Made by a program: the position numbers and the translations under genes. DNA of 64,000 nucleotides. Origin: Nemopilema nomurai (lineage: Eukaryota > Cnidaria > Scyphozoa > Rhizostomeae > Rhizostomatidae). Below are positions 1 to 10,485 of this stretch, piece after piece. The stretch spans positions 1,426,001 through 1,490,000 of the forward strand of contig ML133503.1 in assembly GCA_003864495.1 (NCBI GenBank). The letters are read 5' to 3'. Under the pieces are notes generated by a model. The model was not told the origin of the DNA. It saw nothing but the letters and a program-made list of their open reading frames with translations, and ran no database searches. The first letter of the stretch is position 1, and each line of letters opens with the position of its first letter.

Positions 1-3000
1 CGTAGTTGCGCTGTATCCATTTCCTTGCGAAGTCTGGGAGGCAGCATACCCGCTGTACTGCGATCCTGCACTAGCGCCATATCCACTATTCTGCGTATAT
101 GCGGCTGCACCGTATGAGTAGCTTTGCGAAGACGTATTCTTCTCATTTGAGCTTTCCTGTGAAAGGCTCGCATTCACTTGGCTCCCTTGACTTTCAGTAG
201 CTGAAGACTGCTGAGAAGATTGGCCATACGTATCTTTAACTTCAAAGCTCCCATTTCCACCCATCGTTCCTTGGGCGTTGGATGACGAAGCGCTTGAGGA
301 ATCATTTTGCCCACCACTTCTTGTTTCGTTGATGGTGACAGGGCTTGGCGTCGATATTGTCACTGCAGATGGCTCTTTTGTTGCAAAGGAATTCGAATCT
401 ACATTTGAAACATTCTCTGTTTTGTTTGCAGTTGTCTCTGGATAAACGTTCGGGGCTGTGGTTTGATAGGTGACGTTTGTGTTGCCACTATACGCCGTTG
501 TCTGAGTTTGGGTGGGGGTGGGGGTTGTCGCGGTGGGTGTTGTCGCGGTGGGTGTTGTCGCGGTGGGTGTTGTGACGGCTGACTCAGTATAAGGCTTTGT
601 AGACTCGTCAGGGGAAGTGCTGGCATTAGCATTTCTCCCCTCTTGGTACATCGGAGTCGACTGTGTCGTATAAACAGTGGTTGGTGATTCTGTGGTGGTG
701 AATTCTTTAGCATATTGCTCATTTCCAGAGTTGTCAGTTGAAGTCGTTTGCAAACTTTGGCCAGCCTCTGCATTCTCCGCTGCCGTGTTTTGCTGAGCGG
801 TCTGTCCTTGTGTTTCAACGTACAATAGCTTTGCCTGTGACGCAGTATTTTGCAAGTATATAGAAGATGAGTCTCTACCTGCCGATGTCTCTTTACCATT
901 CGTAGACAAGGTTTTGTCCAAGTTTCTCGCTGCGCCGGACTGCTCAATCTTAGGCTGCACAACAGCGTTTTGACTCAAGAATGCCGAAGAATTAGCTGCA
1001 TTTCTTGACTTGGCGTTCTTCAGGTATGACCCTTCCAGCGATTGCGTCTCGTTTCCAGTTTGGACCAACAGGATTGCCTGGTTGTTGCCCTTCTGATTCT
1101 TTGGCTGGTCGTCATGAGCTGTACTGGAGCCTTCAACATGGTGCTTGCCAAATAAGTCATCAAGCAGAAGCCCTGGATGGACTGTAGTTGGTTGGTAAGC
1201 GCCACCAGGGGCTGTCACCCCGACAGTTGTAGCTGCTGGCGTCGGCTGTCCCCCAGGAAGCGTAAGTGGCTTTAATGTTGTCAGCGGGAGATTGTTGAGT
1301 GTTGTCCGTACCCTGGTACTAACTATTTGAGTAGGCGTCGGTGGTTTTGGTGTCGTAAAGGCCAATGTTGTTGGTGCTGCCGGAGCAGTTGGTGCTGCCG
1401 GAGCATTTGGTGCTGTCGCAACATCTGATGCTGCCGGAGCATTTGGTTCAGCGGAATTGGAGCTTGTGTCAGTGAACAAGTCATCGAAAACAGAAGCACC
1501 TCCTTGCGCCTGCGCAGGGTTTTGGGCGAGAGGAGTGCCTTGGGCTTGAGTCGTCTTCGCTGCTATTGCATCTTGGTTTTCAACAGTTTGCTTTTGCTCT
1601 CCAGGCAAATGCATTTCATTCGTTTTATTTCCGAGCACCTTTGAAAGCTGATGAGATGCATCAGATGCAAGCTTGACCTTATTTTGGTCACGGAAAGCTT
1701 TTCCGAAGATACCGTGCTCTAGTTCATACCGGAAGTCAGGATCGTGAACCGGCTTCGTGGTTGGTTGAAGGGTAGGCGCGGGTGCTTCTTCTAGTGTTTC
1801 CTCTGCTGGAGCGGGTTCGGCTGGGGCGGGTTCGGCTGGGACCGGTTCGGCTGGGGCCGGTTCGGCTGGGGCCGGTTCGGCTGGGGCCGGTTCGGCTGGA
1901 GCGGGTTCGGCTGGAGCGGGTTCGGCTGGAGCGGGTTCGGCTGGAGCGGGTTCGGCTGGAGCGGGTTCGGCTGGTGCCGGTTCAGTTGGCGCTGGTTCGG
2001 CTGGAGCCGGTTCGGCTGGAGCCGGTTCAGCTGGTGCTTCCTCAGGAGGTTGTTCTCCAGCCTCGTCTTGGGGCGTCCTCTGAACACCAGGTGCTTGCAC
2101 ACTTGTTCCGGAAGTAGCATCGTATGTTGCTGATTGCCTTGCTTCGTTTTTACTGGATTCAGAAACAACGTTATTCGACACTTTTGCTGCTTCCGCACGC
2201 CGCTTGGCCGTCTCTGCGATGCTACCGGAGGGACTGTTCTCATCCGGAACAACCAAGGCGTCAATGTCATCGTCTGGAACGTCAGATCTAGTTTGCGACA
2301 ACTTTCTATTTCTGACGTAATTTATCTTTTCATCTAGAATTAGATTACGAAAACATGATAAGCACATTGAGTGAAACGTATAATGATGATACTGTTTGAT
2401 AAACCGAAGCAAAAAAGCATTAATTTCAATGCCTCGGGTGAATTTTTAAGAAATGTAGCACTCAATCAAATTAAATCAGAAGAATATAGTGGTTAAATAT
2501 TCTAGGCAGAAATGATAATCATAGACAACATTTTAGCGACATCAAAACTTGTGCGTGCAAAAGAAATGACATAAGAAGCAAAATGGACAAAAAGAGAAAT
2601 TTTACAAGAAAAACCATTACCTGTTAAGGACTCTGAAATTGCCTTCGGGTTGTCAAACAAAACAACATCCTCTCTTTTACTCATTCGCCGTGATCGTTCT
2701 AAATTACTGTCCTGAAATCCTAGAAAAATGCAGTTGCTTGAATAACAGGGAAACAAAAAGAAGAGTAATAACAGAGCCTGTTCATAATACACATAGTTAT
2801 TTTGGAAGTCGTGCGGAAGACTAAATAGACATAGGATGGTAACTTATGGGAAACTTGGGAAAATTCATTTGCATTATAATACCACTTAACTGCTGGCATT
2901 GAATAAATTTTACTATTGGCCATCTTTTAAAATTGCTCTTATTATTATCAATGTAAAAACGGATTAACCCGGATATGGAATATCAATAAACCTCTTCAGC

Positions 3001-3840
3001 AGTATTTTTCATTCGGCCTAAATACACATTCCAGGCGCATGATACTCGGAAGAAGGAGCTTTAATAGGGCATAACCAGTAAATAGGTCAAAAATGTTTGC
3101 TAATGGAGAAGTTGAAAGAAACCAAGAATATTTACATTCGGTGGAAAAGGTGACGTTGAATCGCCAAATCAACAATGGAATCGGATGGTGTATTCTATAA
3201 ATTTCATAGGTTATCTTTCGTCATGTACTGTGGCATTGCACTGACATTATGCCGGTCGAGAGGTTTTTTTTATTGTTGTTACATAGAAATTATCATTATT
3301 TACTTAGTTTTGCATTTTAGCCAAACATTTGAGTGTTTAGGGATTAATATACGCGATAGGAGATGTAAACATTGATGAACAGGTCATTGAAGAAAGGCCA
3401 GTGATCGCGATTGGTGGCCACAGTAACTGGTTCCCGCGAGTTCTGATCTCAATGCAAATCAAAACTTAAAAGATCATAGATCGCCATACAGCATAAACTG
3501 AGGCTCGATTTCAGATCGAGGCAGCCAATTACTTTGCGTCTGCTCACGTGATCAACTGAAAATCCGTCGCGATGATATATGGCAAGTTATGAATTTGATG
3601 AGGAATATTATTAGTATTCATGGATAAAATCTGCATTAGTATTTATGGTGAAACCTTTCGAATTAGCCTCTCTTTACAGTGAAGAATGAGAAACTGAATT
3701 GATTTATTTTCCCTACCAGAAATGAATTGGTGATTGGAGTACAAAAAAATGTTCTTACCTCCAGGAAGTCTGTATGAAAGTGCGTAGTTAGAAAGAACTG
3801 ATGCAACCAGGCATAAAGCAGCCCTGGTTGCGAAATCCAT
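1..3840 (-). CDS. Secreted Pro/Ala/Thr/Ser/Gln-rich mucin-like protein, 5' part of gene (3' end outside window)
   Basis: Three exons on the minus strand agree in phase: 3840-3759 (ATG at 3840, donor GTAAGA), 2719-2621, and 2333 down to base 1, still open at the edge. All joins are phase 1, and the visible coding length is 2514 nt (838 codons). Exon 1 encodes a signal-peptide-like start (MDFATRAALCLVASVLSNYA). Exon 2 is charged and begins GFQDSNLERSRR. Exon 3 has an acidic and Lys/Arg start (YVRNRK, DVPDDDIDALVV), an APAEP repeat array, Ala/Pro and Thr/Pro stretches (APAAPTAPAAP, TATTPTATTP), many Ser/Thr/Gln and N-x-S/T sites, and a Ser/Tyr/Gly/Gln-rich stretch at the edge (SGYGASAGSQYSGY). 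I recognise no domain. Low-complexity, glycosylation-prone sequence suggests an extracellular matrix or mucus protein; that is inference. A nuclear or RNA-binding SYGQ-type protein is less likely given the signal peptide. Confidence 0.72.
526..570 (-). repeat. 15-bp coding tandem repeat (TTPTA)
   Basis: Three perfect 15-bp units (TGTCGCGGTGGGTGT on the plus strand) encode repeated Thr-Thr-Pro-Thr-Ala in the minus-strand secreted protein. A G-rich stretch next to it (509-525) encodes a Thr-Pro run. It is a Thr/Pro segment of the kind found in O-glycosylated linkers. Confidence 0.8.
1806..2037 (-). repeat. 15-bp coding minisatellite (APAEP repeat)
   Basis: About 15 tandem 15-bp units (plus-strand unit GGAGCGGGTTCGGCT with variants GGGGCC, GGTGCC, GGAGCC) encode APAEP repeats in the minus-strand gene. 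Variation is mostly at third codon positions, which supports the A-P-A-E-P frame as the translated one. Because 15 is a multiple of three, other frames also stay open here and give misleading Arg/Leu/Val-rich or Pro/Asn/Gln/Leu-rich open frames. Confidence 0.85.
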
Positions 3841-4820
3841 TATTATAGTCAACTGGATTACCAAGCCACTATTCGGCTATGCGATCTAGAAATAAATAGA
3901 ATGCCTCATGAAACACTTGATAGCATATTCAAATTTGCAATTTGTTGAATACACTCACATTCGGTGGAAAGTACAACGTTAAATAAGCAAATTGATAATG
4001 AGATAGGATGGACTCCATGTGACATATCGTGTAATCAGGTTATTCTAAAATGAATACTGTTAATAAAAGAAGACTATTCTAAAATCAGACTATTCACAAG
4101 TGAAAAGGAAAAGATTTGTGCAACATTATGAGAAGATTTGAATCATGTTGTGATATGTTATGAATTAAGTTGTGAATGGAGATGCTTCGGGCAAATAGCT
4201 AAATGTTTGGACGTCATAAAGACGCCTCTTTACTCAATAAATCAATGTAGGTGATAAGGTCAATCCGAATACAAACCATACCAAACGTGAAGTGCCAAAT
4301 TCAGAGAAAACCCGAGCGTCGTTAGCCAATGAAAAGTCTTGTGGCCCGGTAAAGCGTTAATAGGTAAACTGTCATTCGACAATTTGTAGAAATCACGAAA
4401 GCCACTCTGTGAAATCTGTTTTCCACTTTTTTTAGATAAAATTTTGCTCGATGAAAAACAGTAATTTCTGCGAATTTCCAGGCCAATCACTCAAAAAAAA
4501 CCTTGAGATTACGTCATGCTCTACAGAAATATGAAAAGCAACCCACTGAACGCCCAAGCACCAATCATTGAGACCCTGAAAACTGGTGTGGTCTCTGCAA
4601 AGATAGCAAACTAAATGAGAAGCCGCATGATGAAAAACCACATATAAAAAGGCCTTTGGGCGAAAGTTCAATAAATCCCAAGTCACTGCTAGATTGCCCA
4701 GTGTGAGACAACTTGAAGAACCTACCTGAAAAAATCTCCTAAAAGGAAAAAAGTTTCTCCAAAAGCGTGCTCCAGGCACTTGAAGCTAACGCTTTGGCGG
4801 TAGCGCAATAATATGAAAGC

Positions 4821-4850
4821 TTCTATTAGTTTTCGTTCTATTAGTTTTCG
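4821..4850. repeat. 15-bp tandem duplication
   Basis: Two perfect copies of TTCTATTAGTTTTCG in tandem in otherwise unremarkable intergenic DNA. No function is evident. Confidence 0.8.
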
Positions 4851-6919
4851 TTGTTTATCTGCAGTTTTTATGACAAGGAATGTGGCATTTAACAAGGTAA
4901 AGGGAGAAAGTTCGTTTTTTTTCTCTCGATTTAACCACACCCTGCGATTCGCGTTTTAGAGAAAAGGGAGACGATAGCCCCCTCTTATTGGAAATAACTA
5001 TAATCAGCAACTCCATGTACAAATGGAAATGGCCATTCCACTGCTATTCGAGAACGCCAATATTCAATGAAAAACAAGACAAGTCAACACATTTATCTCA
5101 CGGCTGCCACTGGCAATCCCCGTAGTGGGCACGTAAGCAGCTCAGGTGGACAGTAAGGTTGGTGATAGGGTCAAACCCAGGCCATTTGCAGTCAGGCAAT
5201 GCAAAGGCAAAAAAAACTTCACTATAGCTCATTGTAATTAGTGCCTAATGAGCGATTGGCAAAGGGAACTGCGTAAAAATAAGGTTGGATTTCTCATTCT
5301 ATAAAAGCCCAATAACCTCACAAAGGGCTGAGATGCTCTTCCACTATCCACTATAAGATCTCTTGGCCACCATAGCAGATGTCTCTGGCTGGATGTCTTT
5401 TACCATAATAAGAGAAAAGGTACTCCTCTGTCCCAAATCGCTGCTCTTCAGGAAACGCCCGACATTTCTAGTACCGAATCGACGCTGGCGACTTTCAACG
5501 ATAACGACCTTCATAAGCCGCAGGCGACTTTCAATGTCTTGCCTTGAACGTTATTGGAAACATACTGATTATTCAGTAAGACTGTAAATACACTTAAAAC
5601 TCTTTTAACGAATTAAACAACTTATAATGCGACTTGATGTTCACTTGATAAGGTAAGAGCATCCGCCCAGTCCAATACTTCAGTCAATGTTACGTAACCA
5701 TTCAACGGGTCCTTATCAACTAGAGCAAGACGTTCATTATAGTGAAGCTACACTTTCAAGAAAAGCTACTCACAAAGTAATATCAAATCCAGCGACAGGG
5801 TATAAAAGTTTTAGAGGACTCGCATCTTTTATAGAACTTTCCACGGCTGACTTGCCAGTTACTTCTCCATCTGACCCAATCCAGAGATGCAAAAATCCAA
5901 AAATTACACGGCAGGCTTCTGTTAAAAAGCTGCTTCTGTTTTTCTATGAACATACAATAGCCACTACCATCCATACAGATACTTTGACGGTCGCAAGTAG
6001 GCCAGTAGATTCTTTCGAATTCGTTATTGTTCCATTAGCTCAAGGAGCCAAAAGATCGTCTATTATCATTCAAATGTGAAATAATGGTCTTTTGAAAATG
6101 AAAGAAATACCGCATGCTTACCTGAAAAGAGCGAAATCCAGTGCAAAATTGCTTGATTTAACCGCTCATGATACGAAAAAAATCCCGATAAAATCCCGCA
6201 AAAAACTGACAAGAAAAGCAAAAATCTAAATCACGTCGCGTCAACGGTTAGAAGGCGCTGTAGATAGTTTGCTGTAAGCGGAGCCTGAATAATGGATGAG
6301 AAGGGTACCTGTACAAGGGCCTTGATCCAACCCGATCTTTTTATCCCTGCAATAGCGCACCATGAAAAGTCACTAACATGAAACACAAAGATTACGGCCC
6401 TTCCCCAAAACCATGTCAGAAGGTCTTAAGGCATTAAGAAGGCCTGCGACCAATATTGACGCTTCCACTAGGGACGTCGGCCTGGCGAGAGCAACCAATG
6501 GCAATCTATATCTCTCTCGCCGTGTTTTAGTTAAAGCGAATACAGAAGTTGTAAGAGGCAAAGAGAACAATGATCATCGCTAAAGAACAGGTGCTGCCCT
6601 TTCGCAAGCTTTGGCGACAAAACAGCCGAATTGTCTGCCCGAGAATGTGGCGGATTTGCACAGAGGCCTTACCCTTCGCCAGCAGATAAGCATAGTATTC
6701 ATAAGATAGATGTGTTCTAAGGTATTGAAGCCAAGAGGTTAACGCTGAGCTGGCCCGATAAAAACTCATTTCCAATTATCCATTCAAATTTGCCAACTTA
6801 TGGGTTTTGGTTAGAAAAGTTTTTCGAAAAATGTTGATTTATAAAATATTTTCAAAAGGTCTGCCAACAGGTGTGCTCTAGAAATGCCCGAAGACTAGTC
6901 GTCCTGCCGCATAACTCAG

Positions 6920-6955
6920 ATCCTCCTTCACAGCGCCATCCTCCTTCACAGCGCC
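6920..6955. repeat. 18-bp tandem duplication
   Basis: Two perfect tandem copies of ATCCTCCTTCACAGCGCC in intergenic DNA. No function is evident. Confidence 0.8.
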
Positions 6956-9900
6956 TCCTAAACAACCCGCCTGGCACCGAAGAAGTTGCGACTTGTGTAT
7001 ACGCAAATGCCCTTGTTAGCTAGCACGGCTTGAATTGTCTGGTGCCGCACTTTCTAATGACTGCAGCGAGTCAGGCTATCAAACAAGGGCTATGAAGTTC
7101 TACTGATATCGATTTCTGAATGCTAATCAGATAACACATATTCTCAAATTCGGCAACCTTTTCTCTAAAATTGCAACAAACAAATTTAACTCCAATTCTG
7201 ATTAATTTGCAAAACATTAAAGGTAAGATACTTTGAAGATGACACAGAAAGACTTTTGAAGTTACGAAAAAGTTGATGGATCGGGACAGTTGAATATTTT
7301 ACAAAAGGAAGGCCTTTTAAGTAGTTAGTAAGAATCACTTTAAGCACATCTTATTGCAAAAATTGGTAGGGCAAAGGAATGCAGATTGCCAGCGTAGGCA
7401 CAATAACACCACTTGCTACTTTGATTATTTAAAGGATACAGATATGTCATCAAATAATCGTAGACGACTTTCTTTCAAACCCCAGAATCTTCTGGTCGAA
7501 GACGTAATACTTGCAAAATGTTTTGGTGATGTAAATGAAATGAAATGAAAGCCTGAAAATGTTTAGATGTTGGAATATAGTGTTTGAGAATGTGCACTGA
7601 TGTATGGTGCAGCAATGGGAACATACAAGGCGGATTCAGATGAGGTCATCAGCATGTTTATGGGCACCCATACAACTTCCAATCACGTCATCGTTGAAAT
7701 GCTAGCGGGAGGGATAAGTCTTTAAACTAAATGCCATTCATCGTTATACATCCTCTTGCTTTATTTCCATGTCAATTCTTAAGTTTGACCAATTAATTAT
7801 AATTTTAACTTGTATTGGCAACATCATTTATTTCAAGTTTACCTTGAAACTTTAAGGCAACTCGAATGAAGAAGAAAAACGAAATGCGCAGTCTAGGTAG
7901 CGCAGGTTTTCGCCGAGGCATTAGCAAACCAGAGGCAATATTTCCCACGAAGGCATTCCAAGAATGGAATGGTGGGAAGGAGCGGCTAGGCCTGCCACGT
8001 CTGCCTGCTCAGCGGGCAAACCAATGAGCCGAATGAGCAGCTTGTCGGTGATGTGCCACTTGCCTTCGCGTTCGTAGCCATGACCAGCAAGGACGTTCAC
8101 GCAAATGAACTGATCGTGAAAACTGGTGATCACCAGTGAAGACAATAATCAATCATGAAGCGTAGAGCTTTTTGCACAAACTTCCATTGTGAGTCACTAC
8201 TTCCGCCAACCTTGTTATTGCCAGACTTGTGCATTGTCGGCTGGCAGGGTGACGCTCAAGAGGGCCCAGAGCTTCTTGTTTATCTTGTTTGGGTGTAAAA
8301 GGAGAATAGCGTTGGATTTGCGTTGGCCTATGTTTAAAATTAGCAAAACGCGCCTTCGCAATAACAAACAGGCTAATTCACGCATAAGGACATCTATGTC
8401 TTGATTTTACCACTCGGATATCTTTAACTTTCTTTGATAATTTTACCTTCCAAAAACGGGGATTTCTTTTGACAAAAATCAGGAAATTTTTTAATAGACA
8501 TATTCTGTAGTTAAAACAAGCTACAAATTGGCTCCGAATTGTTGAAAAGATTTAACAGTAAAAGCCATTTTTGGTGACTTCCGAAACGCCCCTCCTTTTA
8601 TGCTGTGGTCCGTGTAGTCAGCTTCAGAGCAGTTTGCAAATGCGATAATATCCGGATATTCATTGTCAGTTTTCTGCAAGGGACTCTGCCTCGTCACTGT
8701 TATGATAAAATGAACACTATGATCTTGCACTGTATCTGGACCTTTCTGGCTTTACTCTTGTCTACAGCTTTGTATTTTGTCATCATGTCATCATAGGATG
8801 TTTAAAATATATTACTTGTAGGGACCTGGTGCTCTGATATAATAAACATATTGTCATTCTTGATATTTTTGCTCTTTGCAATTGCAAGTAAAGGACTTTA
8901 TGAAAACTTGCGAACTCCTCCTACTTGCTGAATGATTTGCTTTTCGTTCTGAAGCCATGACGTCCAGCTTAATCCATTGTATATCACTTTTACAAATAGG
9001 CCAATTTTCTTTCATTTATTCCAACTTCTATACCCTGTACTCCAGTGAATGCATTCCTGTTGCTGAAAAAGCAGTCCATTTTTCCATGCTTGACTTTCTA
9101 TGACATTTTTCAGGTAAAATTGCTCTAAAGCCCTAGCGAAAGACCGCTGGCTTTCATTTTATCTAAAGGACCTATTTCACTCGGTACACCTGACCTGACT
9201 GACAGGAGATTTACCGAGTTTCATCGCTCCGTTTCTAAAACATTCAGCTTCTATTAGTTGACATAGCAAAAGAAATATCAGCTAGATATATGACAGCAAA
9301 TCAAAGTGGAGCAAGTTGATTGTCGAGGGCTGATTTTAGAAGTTGTTGAAAGCAGTACATTGAAGGTGTTACTTGTGTACATAAATGGGTTGCTTTGCAG
9401 ACTAGATTTCACAAGTCTGCATGCCAAAGCGGAGGTTTTCATACAATTAGTGTGAAATTGATGATGCACTTAGAAGGAACAGGTACAAATAATAAATATA
9501 TAATAAATAGTTATTATTAACAATTCTTACGATGTTCTGTTCGCGAGCGGTTCATTGGTCTGATTTACCTTATCGTTGCTACGGACAACGAATGCAATGT
9601 GACGCAAAATTTCGAATATTCCCATAGTATTTAAGCCAGTATATTTTTGACAAAATTTGGAATTTTTCGGCAGAACGCGTTGTTTTCAGAAGTGGATACT
9701 TCAGCGCAGCTACTATTTACCCCTGTTATTTGGCAAACAAGGGTTATTACGTGATTGGATACATGCACGCAAAATACCTAAAAGCTTTGAACATCGAAAT
9801 TAGATGTGGCTACTTCCGCATCTTGCCTATTTTCAAATATAATTGCCTGTATGCCTTTGCTGGAATATGATCAAAATCGACAGAGTCGACTTGTGGAGTG

Positions 9901-10189
9901 TTAGTAAACGAGATCGACTTTGATGTGCAGCAACAACATTATAGACCTTGCTGCAAAAACATGGATGAAATTCAATAGTCAGTCTTATCGTCAAAAGTGA
10001 AACTACGTATATTTTCATCTCAACAGGGCTGTGATACTTGACAGAGTCTGGTTTAAACTAAACTTGTTGAAAGTGAAATTGTCATGATCTAATGTTAAAT
10101 ACTTGTTTCAGAAAAAATCAAGGACATAAATGTGGGTAATGAAAGTTATTTAAAATAGTGGTGCGTATATGAGTCAAACAAATGACTTG

Positions 10190-10285
10190 AATAAAATAGA
10201 AGACAGATCAACAGACAAACAGTCAAACAGACTGAAAAACAGAGAGGCAAACAAACAAACATACATACATATAGACAGAAGAGCA
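10190..10285. repeat. Low-complexity CAGA/CAAA-rich tract
   Basis: Imperfect runs of CAGACA, CAAACA and CATACA on the plus strand, downstream of the PM20D2-like gene. This is a simple-sequence tract, non-coding as far as can be seen. Confidence 0.7.
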
Positions 10286-10485
10286 AATAATAGAGGTTGA
10301 CTTAGAATTTTGTGGTCTCTCGCTATGTATTTGCCTGTTTCAAGAGAAACTGAAGTCTCTTGCCAAACAAAATTATGCATATATGTATATGTGAAGTTAT
10401 TGTAAATATATACCTAAAACGTGTAATTGTGACAATGCTAGCATAAAATTCATATCTTACCACAACAAAACTGTGATAATATAAG

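Larger units (their letters stand above)
3841..10485. other. Intergenic region, no supported gene
   Basis: About 6.6 kb with only short, unconvincing open frames, none with a recognisable domain or linked splice sites. Small structures seen: a diverged direct repeat (a copy at about 3957-4015 resembles 3132-3190, inside intron 1 of the gene to the left), a 15-bp unit twice at 4821-4850, an 18-bp unit twice at 6920-6955, and a CAGA/CAAA-rich low-complexity stretch at about 10190-10285. The 5' regulatory sequence of the secreted-protein gene should lie just above 3840. Confidence 0.6.

Noticed and set aside
399..962. 187-codon minus-strand open frame
   Set aside because: It is an alternate frame within the long coding exon of the secreted protein. 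The frame used there has no stops across the whole exon.
1782..2270. Open frames on both strands rich in Arg/Leu/Val or Pro/Asn/Gln/Leu repeats
   Set aside because: They are other-frame readings of the 15-bp APAEP minisatellite. Only the APAEP frame continues for 777 codons and splices in phase to upstream exons.
4432..4779. 115-codon minus-strand open frame
   Set aside because: Aromatic-rich translation typical of AT-rich non-coding DNA; no motif.
5348..5542. Plus-strand frame without ATG reading KGTPLSQIAALQETPDISST ...
   Set aside because: The amino-acid composition looks plausible for a protein, but no domain, start codon or linked splice sites were found, and a short internal repeat (GCGACTTTCAA twice) explains part of it.
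5687..6079. 130-codon plus-strand open frame
   Set aside because: No recognisable motif, no supporting splice structure, and no neighbour in the same transcription unit. Chance frame is the safer reading.
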